A stretch of DNA of 64,000 nt from the NCBI GenBank assembly GCA_963580455.1, contig OY756970.1, positions 9,176,001-9,240,000 of the forward strand, read 5' to 3'. Of the stretch, positions 27,101 to 40,790 are shown in pieces. Source of the DNA: Euonymus europaeus (taxonomy: Eukaryota; Streptophyta; Magnoliopsida; Celastrales; Celastraceae). Position 1 is the first letter of the stretch. The number at the start of each line of letters is the position of its first letter. Both the position numbers and the translations under genes were made by a program. The notes beneath the pieces are model-generated. The model saw nothing but the letters and a program-made list of their open reading frames with translations, made no database searches and was not told where the DNA came from.

Positions 27101-30100
27101 AGATTATCTCGATGCCAAAACCCCAACATTCGATGACAAATGGACAAAACCATTTAATGCTCTTCTATAGAGTGAGTTGAGCAACTTCGGACTATCAAAG
27201 TTGCTCGGTGTACACTTTTTATTGTTCTTCTATGTCAAATTTTACGAGTATAAGCTTCCTAGATTATTTCGATGCCAAAACCCCAACTTTCTATGAAAAA
27301 TGGACAAAATCGTTTAAGGCTCCTCCATAGAGTGAGTTGAGCAACTTCGGACTATCAAAGTTGCTCGGTGTACACTTTTTATTGTTCTTCTATGTCAAAT
27401 TTTACGAGTATAAGCTTCCTAGATTATTTCGATGCGAAAACACCAACTTTCTAAGAGAAATGGACAAAAACGTTAAAAGATCCTCCATAGAGATAGTTGA
27501 GGAACTTCGAATCATCAAAGTTGCTAAGTATAAACTTTTTATTGTTCTTCTATGCCAAATTTTACGAGCCTAAGCTTCCTAGATTATTTCGATGCGAAAA
27601 CACCAACTTTACAAGACAAATGGACAAAAACGTTAAAAGATCCTCCATAGAGATAGTTAAGGAACTTCGAATCATCAAAGTTGCTCGGTGTATACTTTTT
27701 ATTGTTCATCTATGTAAAATTTTACGAGTATAAGCTTCCTATATTATTTCGATGTGAAAACACCAACTTTATAAGACAAATGGACAAAAACGTTAAAAGA
27801 TCCTCAATAGAGATAGTTGAGGAACTTCGAATCATCAAAGTTGCTCGGTGTACACTTTTTATTGTTCTTTTCTGTCAAAATTTATGATTATATGCTTCCT
27901 GGATTATTTTGATGTCAAAACCGCAACTTTCTTATGACAAATGGACAAAACCGTTAAAAGCTACTTCATAGTGAGAGTTGAGCAATTACGGACTATCAAA
28001 GTTGCTCGGTGTACAATTTTTACTGTTCTTCTATGTCAAATTTTACGTGTATAAGCTTCATTGAGTATTTGGATGCAAAAACCGCAACTTTCTTATGACA
28101 AATGGACAAAACCGTTTATAGCTCCTCCATAGAGTGAGTTGAGCAACTTCGGACTATCAAAGTTGCTTGGTGTACACTTTTTATTCTTCTTCTATGTCAA
28201 ATTTCACGAGTATAAGCTTCCTAAATTATTTCGATGCCAAAACCCCAACTTTCTATGAAAAATAGACAAAATCGTTTAAAGCTCCTCCATAGAGTGAGTT
28301 GAGCAACTTCGGACTATCAAAGTTGCTCGGTGTACACTTTTTATTGTTCTTCTATGTCAAATTTTACGAGTATAAGCTTCCAAGATTATTTCGATGCCAA
28401 AACCCGAACTTTCTATGACAAATGGACAAAACCGTTTAAAGCTCTTCTATAGAGTGAGTTGAGCAACTTCGGACTATCAAAGTTGCTCGGTGTACACTTT
28501 TTATTGTTCTTCTATGTCAAATTTTACGAGTATAAGCTTCCTAGATTATCTCGATGCCAAAACCCCAACATTCAATGACAAATGGACAAAACCATTTAAT
28601 GCTCTTCTATAGAGTGAGTTGAGCAACTTCGGACTATCAAAGTTGCTCGGTGTACACTTTTTATTGTTCTTCTATGTCAAATTTTACGAGTATAAGCTTC
28701 CTAGATTATTTCGATGCCAAAACCCCAACTTTCTATGAAAAATGGACAAAATCGTTTAAGGCTCCTCCATAGAGTGAGTTGAGCAACTTCGGACTATCAA
28801 AGTTGCTCGGTGTACACTTTTTATTGTTCTTCTATGTCAAATTTTACGAGTATAAGCTTCCTAGATTATTTCGATGCGAAAACACCAACTTTCTAAGAGA
28901 AATGGACAAAAACGTTAAAAGATCCTCCATAGAGATAGTTGAGGAACTTCGAATCATCAAAGTTGCTCAGTATAAACTTTTTATTGTTCTTCTATGCCAA
29001 ATTTTACGAGCCTAAGCTTCCTAGATTATTTCGATGCGAAAACACCAACTTTACAAGACAAATGGACAAAAACGTTAAAAGATCCTCCATAGAGATAGTT
29101 AAGGAACTTCGAATCATCAAAGTTGCTCGGTGTATACTTTTTATTGTTCATCTATGTAAAATTTTACAAGTATAAGCTTCCTATATTATTTCGATGTGAA
29201 AACACCAACTTTATAAGACAAATGGACAAAAACGTTAAAAGATCCTCAATAGAGATAGTTGAGGAACTTCGAATCATCAAAGTTGCTCGGTGTACACTTT
29301 TTATTGTTCTTTTCTGTCAAAATTTATGATTATATGCTTCCTGGATTATTTTGATGTCAAAACCGCAACTTTCTTATGACAAATGGACAAAACCGTTAAA
29401 AGCTACTTCATAGTGAGAGTTGAGCAATTACGGACTATCAAAGTTGCTCGGTGTACAATTTTTACTGTTCTTCTATGTCAAATTTTACGTGTATAAGCTT
29501 CATTGGGTATTTGGATGCAAAAACCGCAACTTTCTTATGACAAATGGACAAAACCGTTTATAGCTCCTCCATAGAGTGAGTTGAGCAACTTCGGACTATC
29601 AAAGTTGCTTGGTGTACACTTTTTATTCTTCTTCTATGTCAAATTTCACGAGTATAAGCTTCCTAAATTATTTCGATGCCAAAACCCCAACTTTCTATGA
29701 AAAATAGACAAAATCGTTTAAAGCTCCTCCATAGAGTGAGTTGAGCAACTTCGGACTATCAAAGTTGCTCGGTGTACACTTTTTATTGTTCTTCTATGTC
29801 AAATTTTACGAGTATAAGCTTCCTAGATTATTTCGATGCCAAAACCCGAACTTTCTATGACAAATGGACAAAACCGTTTAAAGCTCTTCTATAGAGTGAG
29901 TTGAGCAACTTCGGACTATCAAAGTTGCTCGGTGTACACTTTTTATTGTTCTTCTATGTCAAATTTTACGAGTATAAGCTTCCTAGATTATCTCGATGCC
30001 AAAACCCCAACATTCAATGACAAATGGACAAAACCATTTAATGCTCTTCTATAGAGTGAGTTGAGCAACTTCGGACTATCAAAGTTGCTCGGTGTACACT

Positions 30101-30640
30101 TTTTATTGTTCTTCTATGTCAAATTTTACGAGTATAAGCTTCCTAGATTATTTCGATGCCAAAACCCCAACTTTCTATGAAAAATGGACAAAATCGTTTA
30201 AGGCTCCTCCATAGAGTGAGTTGAGCAACTTCGGACTATCAAAGTTGCTCGGTGTACACTTTTTATTGTTCTTCTATGTCAAATTTTATGAGTATAAGCT
30301 TCCTAGATTATTTCAATGCGAAAACACCAACTTTCTAAGAGAAATGGACAAAAACGTTAAAAGATCCTCCATAGAGATAGTTGAGGAACTTCGAATCATC
30401 AAAGTTGCTCAGTATAAACTTTTTATTGTTCTTCTATGTCAAATTTTACGAGCATAAGCTTCCTAGATTATTTCGATGCGAAAACACCAACTTTACAAGA
30501 CAAATGGACAAAAACGTTAAAAGATCCTCCATAGAGATAGTTAAGGAACTTCGAATCATCAAAGTTGCTCGGTGTATACTTTTTATTGTTCATCTATGTA
30601 AAATTTTACGAGTATAAGCTTCCTATATTATTTCGATGCG
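27101..30640 (+). repeat. 9-monomer higher-order repeat, 1442 bp unit, about 2.5 copies
   Basis: The marker agattatctcgatgcc lies at 27101, 28543 and 29985 (spacing 1442). The marker cgtgtataagcttcatt lies at 28046 and 29488 (spacing 1442). Within the unit a monomer with ccatttaatgctcttc is followed by ones with cgtttaaggctcc, a B unit with ctaagagaaatgg, a B unit with tacaagac, a gatgtg unit and a type C unit. The third copy decays at about 30640, where gatgcg replaces gatgtg. The unit is 9 x 160 + 2 bp. Confidence 0.88.
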
Positions 30641-31079
30641 AAAACACCAACTTTATAAGACAAATGGACAAAAACGTTAAAAGATCCTCCATAGAGATAG
30701 TTGAGGAATTTCCAATCATCAAAGTTGCTCGGTGTACACTTTTTATTGTTCTACTATGTCAAATTTTACGAGTATAAGCTTCCAAGGTTATTTCGATGCC
30801 AAAACCCCAACTTTCTATGACAAATGGATAAAACCGTTTAAAGCTCCTCTATAGAGTGAGTTGAGCAACTTCGGACTATCAAAGTTGTTTGGTGTACACT
30901 ATTTATTGTTCTTCTATGTAAAATTTTACGAGTATAAGCTTCTTAGATTATTTCGATGCCAAAACCCCAACTTTCTATGACAAATGGATAAAACCGTTTA
31001 AAGCTCCTCTATAGAGTGAGTTGAGCAACTTCGGAGTAACAAAGTCGCTCGGTGTACACTTTTTATTGTTCTTCTATGT

Positions 31080-31510
31080 CAAATTTTACGAGTATAAGCT
31101 TCCTAGATTATTTCGATGCCAAAACCCCAACTTTCTATGACAAATGGACAAAAACGTTAAAAGATCCTCCATAGAGATAGTTGAGGAACTTCGAACTATC
31201 AAAGTTGCTCGGTGTACACTTTTTATTGTTCTTCTATGTCAAATTTTACGAGTATAAGTTTCCTAGATTATTTCGATGCGAAAACACTAACTTAATAAGA
31301 CAAATAGACAAAAAAGTTAAAAGATCCTCTATAGAGATAGTTGAGGAACTTCGAATCATCAAAGTTGCTCGGTGTACACTTTTTATTGTTCTTTTCTGTC
31401 AAATTTTACGATTATATACTTCCTGGATTATTTTGATGCCAAAACCGCAACTTTCTTATGACAAATGGACAAAACCGTTAAAAGCTACTTCATAGTGAGA
31501 GTTGAGCAAT
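31080..31510 (+). repeat. Block duplicated at 33323-33753 (2243 bp spacing)
   Basis: Both copies carry the rare text gataagtttcctag-like unit with aacactaacttaataag, caaaaaagttaaaag and then a type C unit with atatacttcctgg. The spacing equals 14 x 160 + 3 bp. Confidence 0.7.
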
Positions 31511-33379
31511 TCCGGACTATCAAAGTTGTTCGGTGTACACTTTTTATTGTTCTTCTATGTCAAATTTTACGAGTATAAGCTTCCTAGATTATTTCAATGC
31601 CAAAACCCGAACTTTCTATGACAAATGGACAAAACCGTTTAAAGCTCTTCCGTAGAGTGAGTTGAGCAACTTCGGACTATCAAAGTTGCTCATTGTACAC
31701 TTTTTATTGTTCTTCTATGTCAAATTTTACGAGTATAAGCTTCCTAGATTATTTCGATGCGAAAACACCAACTTTATAAGACAAATGGACAAAAACGTTA
31801 AAAGATCCTCCATAGAGATAGTTCAGGAACTTCCAATCATCAAAGTTGCTCGGTGTACACTTTTTATTGTTCTACTATGTCAAATTTTACGAGTATAAGC
31901 TTCCTAGATTATTTCGATGCCAAAACCCCAACATTCGATGACAAATGGACAAAACCGTTTAAAGCTCCTCGGTAGAGTGAGTTGAGCAACTTCGGACTAT
32001 CAAAGTTGCTCGGTGTACACTTTTTATTGTTCTTCTATGTCAAATTTTACGAGTATAAGCTTCCTAGATTATTTCGATGCCAAAACCCGAACTTTCTATG
32101 ACAAATAGACAAATCCGTTTAAAGCTCTTCCGTAGAGTGAGTTGAGCAACTTCGGACTATCAAAGTTGTTCGGTGTACACTTTTTATTGTTCTTCTATGT
32201 CAAATTTTACGAGTATAAGATTCCTTATGATATTTCGATGCGAAAACACCAACTTTATAAGACAAATGGACAAAAACGTTAAAAGATCCTCCATAGAGAT
32301 AGTTGAGGAACTTCCAATCATCAAGGTTGCTCGGTGTACACTGTTTATCGTTCTACTATGTCAAATTTCACGAGTATAAGCTTCCTAGATTATTTCGATG
32401 CCAAAACCCCAACTTTCTATGACAAATGGACAAAACCGTTTAAAGCTCCTCAATTGAGTGAGTTGAGCAACTTCGGACTATCAAAGTTGCTCTGTGTACA
32501 CTATTTGTTGTTCTTCAATGTAAAATTTTACGAGTATAAGCTTCCTAGATTATTTCGATGCCAAAACCCAACCTTTCTATGACAAATGGACAAAAACGTT
32601 AAAAGATCCTCCAGAGAGATAGTTGAGGAACTTCGAACTATCAAAGTTGCTCGGTGTACACTTTTTATTGTTCTACTATGTCAAATTTTACGAGTATAAG
32701 CTTCCTAGATTATTTCGATGCCAAAACCCCAACTTTCTATGACAAATGGACAAAAACGTTAAAAGATCCTCCATGGAGATAGTTGAGGAACTTCGAATCA
32801 TCAAAGTTGCTCGGTGTACACTTTTTATTGTTCTTCTATGTCAAATTTTACGAGTATAAGCTTTCTAGATTATTTCGATGCCAAAACCCGAACTTTCTAT
32901 GACAAAAGGACAAAACCGTTTAAAGCTCCTCTATAGAGTGAGTTGAGCAACTTCGGAGTATCAAAGTTGCTCGGTGTACACTTTTTTATTGTTCTTCTAT
33001 GTCAAATTTTACGAGTATAAGCTTCCTAGATTATTTCGATGCCAAAACCCCAACTTTCTATGAAAAATGGACAAAATCGTTTAAAGCTCCTCCATAGAGT
33101 GAGTTGAGCAACTTCAGACTATCAAAGTTTCTCGGTGTACACTTTTTATTGTTCTTCTATGTAAAATTTTACGAGTATAAGCTTCCTAGATTATTTCGAT
33201 GCGAAAACACCAACTTTATAAGACAAATGGACAAAAACGTTAAAAGATCCTCCATAGAGAAAGTTGAGGAACTTCGAACTATCAAAGTTGCTCGGTGTAC
33301 ACTTTTTATTGTTCTACAATGTCAAATTTTACGAGTATAAGCTTCCTAGATTATTTCGATGCCAAAACCCCAACTTTCT

Positions 33380-34800
33380 ATGACAAATGGACAAAAACGT
33401 TAAAAGATCCTCCATAGAGATAGTTGAGGAACTTCGAACTATCAAAGTTGCTCGGTGTACACTTTTTATTGTTCTTCTATGTCAAATTTTACGAGTATAA
33501 GTTTCCTAGATTATTTCGATGCGAAAACACTAACTTAATAAGACAAATAGACAAAAAAGTTAAAAGATCCTCTATAGAGATAGTTGAGGAACTTCGAATC
33601 ATCAAAGTTGCTCGGTGTACACTTTTTATTGTTCTTTTCTGTCAAATTTTACGATTATATACTTCCTGGATTATTTTGATGCCAAAACCGCAACTTTCTT
33701 ATGACAAATGGACAAAACCGTTAAAAGCTACTTCATAGTGAGAGTTGAGCAATTCCGGACTATCAAAGTTGCTTGGTGTACAATTTTTATTGTTCTTCTA
33801 TGTCAAATTTTACGAGTATAAGCTTCCTTGAGTATTTGGATGCAAAAACCGCAACTTTCTTATGACAAATGGACAAAACCGTTTATAGCTCCTCCATAGA
33901 GTGAGTTGAGCAACTTCGGACTATCAAAGTTGTTCGGTGTACACTTTTTATTGTTCTTCTATGTCAAATTTTACGAGTATAAGCTTCCTAGATTATTTCG
34001 ATGCCAAAACCCGAACTTTCTATGACAAATGGACAAAACTGTTTAAAGCTCTTCCGTAGAGTGAGTTGAGCAACTTCGGACTATCAAAGTTGCTCGTTGT
34101 ACACTTTTTATTGTTCTTCTATGTCAAATTTTACGAGTATAAGCTTCCTAGATTATTTCGATGCGAAAACACAAACTTTATAAGACAAATAGACAAAAAT
34201 GTTAAAAGATCCTCCATAGAGATAGTTAAGGAACTTCGAATCATCAAAGTTGCTCGGTGTACACTTTTTATTGTTCTTCTATGTCAAATTTTACGAGTTT
34301 AAGCTTCCTAGATTATTTCGATGCCAAAACCCCAACATTCGATGACAAATGGACAAAACCGTTTAAAGCTCCTCTATAGAGTGAGTTGAGCAACTTCAGA
34401 CTATCAAAGTTGCTCGGTGTACACTTTTTATTGTTCTTCTATGTCAAATTTTACGAGTAGAAGTTTCCTAGATTATTTCGATGCCAAAACCCTAACTTTC
34501 TATGAAAAATGGACAAAATCGTTTAATGCTCCTCCATAGAGTGAGTTGAGCAACTTCAGACTATCAAAGTTGCTCGGTGTACACTTTTTATTGTTCTTCT
34601 ATGTCAAATTTTACGAGTATAAGATTCTTATAATATTTCGATGCGAAAACACCAACTTTATAAGACAAATGGACAAAAACGTTAAAAGATCCTCCATAGA
34701 GATAGTTGAGGAACTTCCAATCATCAAAGTTGCTCGGTGTACACTTTTTATTGTTCTACTATGTCAAATTTTACGAGTATAAGCTTCCTAGATTATTTCG
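33380..34800 (+). repeat. Satellite block with a partner at 49350-50770, on the other side of the retrotransposon
   Basis: It aligns with 49350-50770 at a constant offset of 15970 bp over about nine monomers, sharing actaacttaataag, gctcgttgtac and agattcttataatatttcg. Subtracting the 7.16 kb element leaves 8.81 kb between the blocks. Confidence 0.7.
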
Positions 34801-35124
34801 ATGCCAAAACCCCAACATTCGATGACAAATGGACAAAACCGTTTAAAGCTCCTCGGTAGAGTGAGTTGAGCAACTTCGGACTATCAAAGTTGCTCGGTGT
34901 ACACTTTTTATTGTTCTTCTATGTCAAATTTTACGAGTATAAGCTTCCTAGATTATTTCGATGCCAAAACCCGAACTTTCTATGACAAATAGACAAATCC
35001 GTTTAAAGCTCTTCCGTAGAGTGAGTTGAGCAACTTCGGACTATCAAAGTTGCTCGGTGTACACTTTTTATTGTTCTTCTATGTCCAATTTTACGAGTAT
35101 AAGATTCTTATGATATGTCGATGC

Positions 35125-38100
35125 GAAAACACCAACTTTATAAGACAAATGGACAAAAACGTTAAAAGATCCTCCATAGAGATAGTTGAGGAACTTCCAA
35201 TCATCAAGGTTGCTCGGTGTACACTGTTTATCGTTCTACTATGTCAAATTTCACGAGTATAAGCTTCCTAGATTATTTCGATGCCAAAACCCCAACTTTC
35301 TATGACAAATGGACAAAACCGTTTAAAGCTCCTCTATTGAGTGAGTTGAGCAACTTCGGACTATCAAAGTTGCTCTGTGTACACTATTTATTGTTCTTCT
35401 ATGTAAAATTTTACGAGTATAAGCTTCCTAGATTATTTCGATGCCAAAACCCCAACTTTCTATGACAAATGGACAAAAACGTTAAAAGATCCTCCATAGA
35501 GATAGTTGAGGAACTTCGAACTATCAAAGTTGCTCGGTGTACACTTTTTATTGTTCTACTATGTCAAATTTTACGAGTATAAGCTTCCTAGATTATTTCG
35601 ATGCCAAAACCCCAACTTTCTATGACAAATGGACAAAAACGTTAAAAGATCCTTCATGGAGATAGTTGAGGAACTTCGAATCATCAAAGTTGCTCGGTGT
35701 ACACTTTTTATTGTTCTTCTATGTCAAATTTTACGAGTATAAGCTTTCTAGATTATTTCGATGCCAAAACCCGAACTTTCTATGACAAAAGGACAAAACC
35801 GTTTAAAGCTCCTTAGTAGATTCAGTTGAGCAACTTCGGACTATCAAAGTTGCTCGGTGTACACTTTTTTATTGTTCTTCTATGTCAAATTTTACGAGTA
35901 TAAGCTTCCTAGATAATTTCGATGCGAAAACCCCATTTTTCGATGACAAATGGACAAAATCGTTTAAAGCTCCTCTATAGAGTGAGTTGAGCAACTTCGG
36001 ACTATCAAAGTTGCTCGGTGTACAGTTTTTATTGTTCTTCTATGTCAAATTTTACGAGTATAAGTTTCCTAGATTATTTCGATGACAAAATGCCAACTTT
36101 CTATGAAAAATGGAGAAAATCGTTTAATGCTCCTCTATAGAGTGAGTTGAGCAACTTCGGACTATCAAAGTTGCTCGGTGTACACTATTTATTGTTCTTC
36201 TATGTCAAATTTTACGAGTATAAGCTTCCTAGATTATTTCAATGCGAAAACACCAACTTTCTAAGAGAAATGGACAAAAACGTTAAAAGATCCTCCATAG
36301 AGATAGTTGAGGAACTTCGAATCGTCAAAGTTGCTCGGTGTACACTTTTTATTGTTCTTCTATGTCAAATTTTACGATTATATGCTTCCTATATTATTTC
36401 GATGTGAAAACACCAACTTTATAAGAGAAATGGACAAAAACGTTAAAAGATCCTCAATAGAGTTAGTTGAGGAACTTCGAATCATCAAAGTTGCTCGGTG
36501 TACACTTTTTATTGTTCTTTTCTGTCAAATTTTACGATTATATGATTCCTGGATTATTTTGATGCCAAAACCGCAACTTTCTAACGACAAATGGACAAAA
36601 CCGTTAAAAGCTACTTCATAGTGAGAGTTGAGCAATTACGGACCATCAATATTGCTTGGTGTACACTTTTTATTGTTCTTCTATGTCAAATTTCACGAGC
36701 ATAAGCTTCCTATATTATTTCGATGCGAAAACACCAACTTTATAAGTCAAATGGACAAAAACGTTAAAAGATCCTCCATAGAGATAGTTGAGGAACTTCC
36801 AATCATCAAGGTTGCTCGGTGTACACTGTTTATTGTTCTACTATGTCAAATTTCACGAGTATAAGCTTCCTAGATTATTTCGACGCCAAAACCCCAACTT
36901 TCTATGACAAATGGACAAAACCGTTTAAAGCTCCTCTATTGAGTGAGTTGAGCAACTTCGGACTATCAAAGTTGCTCTGTGTACACTATTTATTGTTCTT
37001 CTATGTAAAATTTTACGAGTATAAGCTTCCTAGATTATTTCGATGCCAAAACCCCAACTTTCTATGACAAATGGACAAAAACGTTAAAAGATCCTCCATA
37101 GAGATAGTTGAGGAACTTCGAACTATCAAAGTTGCTCGGTGTACACTTTTTATTGTTCTACTATGTCAAATTTTACGAGTATAAGCTTCCTAGATTATTT
37201 CGATGCCAAAACCCCAACTTTCTATGACAAATGGACAAAAACGTTAAAAGATCCTTCATGGAGATAGTTGAGGAACTTCGAATCATCAAAGTTGCTCGGT
37301 GTACACTTTTTATTGTTCTTCTATGTCAAATTTTACGAGTATAAGCTTTCTAGATTATTTCGATGCCAAAACCCGAACTTTCTATGACAAAAGGACAAAA
37401 CCGTTTAAAGCTCCTTAGTAGATTCAGTTGAGCAACTTCGGACTATCAAAGTTGCTCGGTGTACACTTTTTTATTGTTCTTCTATGTCAAATTTTACGAG
37501 TATAAGCTTCCTAGATAATTTCGATGCGAAAACCCCATTTTTCGATGACAAATGGACAAAATCGTTTAAAGCTCCTCTATAGAGTGAGTTGAGCAACTTC
37601 GGACTATCAAAGTTGCTCGGTGTACAGTTTTTATTGTTCTTCTATGTCAAATTTTACGAGTATAAGTTTCCTAGATTATTTCGATGACAAAATGCCAACT
37701 TTCTATGAAAAATGGAGAAAATCGTTTAATGCTCCTCTATAGAGTGAGTTGAGCAACTTCGGACTATCAAAGTTGCTCGGTGTACACTATTTATTGTTCT
37801 TCTATGTCAAATTTTACGAGTATAAGCTTCCTAGATTATTTCAATGCGAAAACACCAACTTTCTAAGAGAAATGGACAAAAACGTTAAAAGATCCTCCAT
37901 AGAGATAGTTGAGGAACTTCGAATCGTCAAAGTTGCTCGGTGTACACTTTTTATTGTTCTTCTATGTCAAATTTTACGATTATATGCTTCCTATATTATT
38001 TCGATGTGAAAACACCAACTTTATAAGAGAAATGGACAAAAACGTTAAAAGATCCTCAATAGAGTTAGTTGAGGAACTTCGAATCATCAAAGTTGCTCGG

Positions 38101-38670
38101 TGTACACTTTTTATTGTTCTTTTCTGTCAAATTTTACGATTATATGATTCCTGGATTATTTTGATGCCAAAACCGCAACTTTCTAACGACAAATGGACAA
38201 AACCGTTAAAAGCTACTTCATAGTGAGAGTTGAGCAATTACGGACCATCAATATTGCTTGGTGTACACTTTTTATTGTTCTTCTATGTCAAATTTCACGA
38301 GCATAAGCTTCCTATATTATTTCGATGCGAAAACACCAACTTTATAAGTCAAATGGACAAAAACGTTAAAAGATCCTCCATAGAGATAGTTGAGGAACTT
38401 CCAATCATCAAGGTTGCTCGGTGTACACTGTTTATTGTTCTACTATGTCAAATTTCACGAGTATAAGCTTCCTAGATTATTTCGACGCCAAAACCCCAAC
38501 TTTCTATGACAAATGGACAAAACCGTTTAAAGCTCCTCTATTGAGTGAGTTGAGCAACTTCGGACTATCAAAGTTGCTCTGTGTACACTATTTATTGTTC
38601 TTCTATGTAAAATTTTACGAGTATAAGCTTCCTAGATTATTTCGATGCCAAAACCCCAACTTTCTATGAC
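35125..38670 (+). repeat. 10-monomer higher-order repeat, 1602 bp unit, about 2.2 copies
   Basis: Blocks at 35217, 36819 and 38421 (gtacactgtttat) and at 36147 and 37749 are spaced 1602 bp. Rare private text such as ccttagtagattcag (about 35811 and 37413) and ctttctaacgacaaatgg is shared, and the copies look nearly identical. Periodicity stops near 38670, where gacaaatgaac appears instead of gacaaatggac. Confidence 0.88.
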
Positions 38671-39553
38671 AAATGAACAAAACCGTTTAAAGCTCCTCCA
38701 TAGAGTGAGTTGAGCAACTTCGGAGTAACAAAGTTGCTCGGTGTACACTTTTTATTGTTCTTCTATGTCAAATTTTACGAGTATAAGCTTCCTAGATAAT
38801 TTCGATGCCAAAACCGTAACTTTCTTATGACAAATGGACAAAACCGTTTATAGCTCCTCCATAGAGTGAGTTGAGCAACTTCAGACTATCAAAGTTGCTC
38901 GGTGTACACAATTTATTGTTCTTCTATGTAAAATTTTACGAGTATAAGCTTCCTAGATTATTTCGATGCGAAAACACCAACTTTATAAGACAAATGGACA
39001 AAAACGTTAAAAGATCCGCCATAGAGATAGTTGAGGAACTTCGAACTATCAAAGTTGCTCGGTGTACACTTTTTATTGTTCTACTATGTCAAATTTTACG
39101 AGTATAAGCTTCCTAGATTATTTCGATGCCAAAACCCCAACTTTCTATGACAAATGGACAAAAACGTTAAAAGATCCTTCATGGAGATAGTTGAGGAACT
39201 TCGAATCATCAAAGTTGCTCGGTATGCACTTTTTATTGTTCTTCTATTGAAAATTTTACGAGTATAAGCTTCCTAGATTATTTCGATGCCAAAACCCCAA
39301 CTTTCTATGACAAATGAACAAAACCGTTTAAAGCTCCTCCATAGAGTGAGTTGAGCAACTTCGGAGTAACAAAGTTGCTCGGTGTACACTTTTTATTGTT
39401 CTTCTATGTCAAATTTTACGAGTATAAGCTTCCTAGATAATTTCGATGCCAAAACCGTAACTTTCTTATGACAAATGGACAAAACCGTTTATAGCTCCTC
39501 CATAGAGTGAGTTGAGGAACTTCCAATCATCAAGGTTGCTCCAAAAACTTGGT

Positions 39554-39568
39554 CGATATAAAATATCG
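39554..39568. repeat. Short palindrome near the LTR end (U5)
   Basis: cgatat and atatcg flank an AAA loop, close to the other LTR terminus. It is duplicated at 45481-45495 in the 5' LTR. Function unknown. Confidence 0.5.
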
Positions 39569-40751
39569 CAAGTTAACCTTGCAATATTAAATAAAGACGG
39601 GTCTTACCCTATCCGCAAGTGTACGTGTCGTAAATAGTATAAAATCGAATGGGATCGTATCCACAGAGACTGCTCAATTACCGAACAAACTACAAAGCAA
39701 TAATTAAACTAAAATGCAAAGAAAAATCAGATATGAAAATGCTGAATAAAAGTGGCTGAAACAGATGTAAATTAATGCGGGAAAGCTTAGCTTGGGTTAG
39801 TCTCGTTCTTGTACTATCACTTAGTTACAAAATTCCAATTGCAATCACACAATTTAAAGAATTAATGACGTCAATCAAGAGACTTTGGTCCGGCTCTCTT
39901 GATTCTAACTTTCCTAAGCAATGATCTTGGCTTTGGTCCAGCCCAAAATCGTTTCTTATCATAGGAATCTTGGTTAGTGTACCCTAAGGATTTCCTAAGA
40001 TAAGCATAAGAACAAGAAAGTCGACAATCACACAACCTTAAGCAATGGTGTATTACCTAATAAATTGTGTTCACAAATCCCAAATCTAGACCTTAATCAG
40101 ATTTTTGTCACTTGTTAGACACCGGGTATTGGTCAGCCGAATGTGCCTAACTAACAGTTCCCCAACATCATGAAGTTGATCAGACATTCACAATAACAAG
40201 AAATCATCAATTAATTCAGAGATTCATAAATTAATCCTAGTGTAATCAACCATAGAATTGTTCAACCAAGATCAAATACAAGAACTAACCAAACCCAAGC
40301 TAATAAGTTTCTTAGTTACACATATACATATTCAAATACATAAATGAAAACCCAAAACCAGTTGTAGAGAAGAGTCCACTTGATCTTTGTATCTTCTTCC
40401 TTCAATCCCCCTTCTCTTCTTTCTCCTCTGCCGTGCCTCTCTTCTGGAGAATGTATTCTGCCTCTTTTCTATCTTTCCTTCTCTGCTTTTGTGCTCTTCC
40501 ATTTCTATTTTTAGTAAGTCTACTTTTTGTTCCCTGGAAAAGATCTCACAAAGACCCATAAGCCCCTCGTTGCCACGTAAGCAGTTAAATTGGTCATCAG
40601 TCTCCTGCCCAGATTTGCAGCCGCAGAAAGGTCGCAAGTCCTTCCAGAAATAGCTATTTCACAAACAGCAACACCTGACATATAAACATATGCTTGGGCA
40701 GTACTTTGAACTTATAAATTCACCAATTTAGACATTTAAGACTACAAAATA

Positions 40752-40770
40752 TAGGTGCATTTTGCACCTA
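40752..40770. repeat. Perfect 8 bp inverted repeat at the LTR start
   Basis: taggtgca and tgcaccta flank a 3-base loop at the U3 terminus of the 3' LTR. The same structure is at 46679-46697 in the 5' LTR. Inverted repeats at LTR termini are common; a role as an integrase-binding end is only inferred. Confidence 0.7.
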
Positions 40771-40773
40771 ACA

Positions 40774-40790
40774 AAATCCCCCAAACTTAC
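40774..40790 (-). promoter_or_regulatory. Polypurine tract (plus-strand primer) of the retrotransposon
   Basis: On the minus strand the bases just before the 3' LTR read GTAAGTTTGGGGGATTT, a purine-rich run with five Gs directly abutting TGTTAGG. Its position is where plus-strand DNA synthesis starts in LTR elements. The preceding GAGGACAAGCAAGATG is a stretch I recall next to this tract in plant Ty3/gypsy elements. Confidence 0.8.

Larger units (their letters stand above)
1..39541 (+). repeat. 160 bp centromere-type satellite array, left arm
   Basis: Uninterrupted head-to-tail tandem array with a 160 bp period: the string acttcggactatcaaagttg recurs about every 160 bp with few changes (for example 1201 and, with one change, 1361). 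Every monomer I read is in the same orientation. Most carry a HindIII site (AAGCTT) in the stretch agtataagcttcct. Several monomer types are mixed (A, B, C, E and F, described separately) and are organised into higher-order repeats of different lengths. Single-copy DNA is absent from this arm, so gene-free stretches here hold only satellite. The array ends inside a monomer at the retrotransposon edge. A centromeric role is inferred from monomer length, homogeneity and HOR structure; nothing in the sequence proves it. Confidence 0.97.
39541..40773 (-). repeat. 3' LTR of the retrotransposon
   Basis: It matches 45468-46700 at a constant 5927 bp offset with no indel. By eye the differences are at 39884 (t/c), 40417 (t/c), 40577 (g/a), 40638 (g/a), 40745 (c/g) and 40772 (c/t). 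The inner end reads gcacctaaca, i.e. TGTTAGGTGC in element orientation, a normal TG start. The outer end (ccaaaaacttgg) lacks a terminal CA in element orientation and shares its first bases with the primer-site edge. Confidence 0.93.

Noticed and set aside
1..39541. CRISPR-like array
   Set aside because: The repeats are contiguous 160 bp units without unique spacers, in a plant context, and no cas genes are present.
40332..40653. Open frames of 101 and 88 codons on opposite strands in the LTR, repeated at 46259-46580
   Set aside because: They overlap each other, appear in both LTRs only because the LTRs are copies, and show no recognisable domain. The pyrimidine-rich tract makes long open frames likely by chance.
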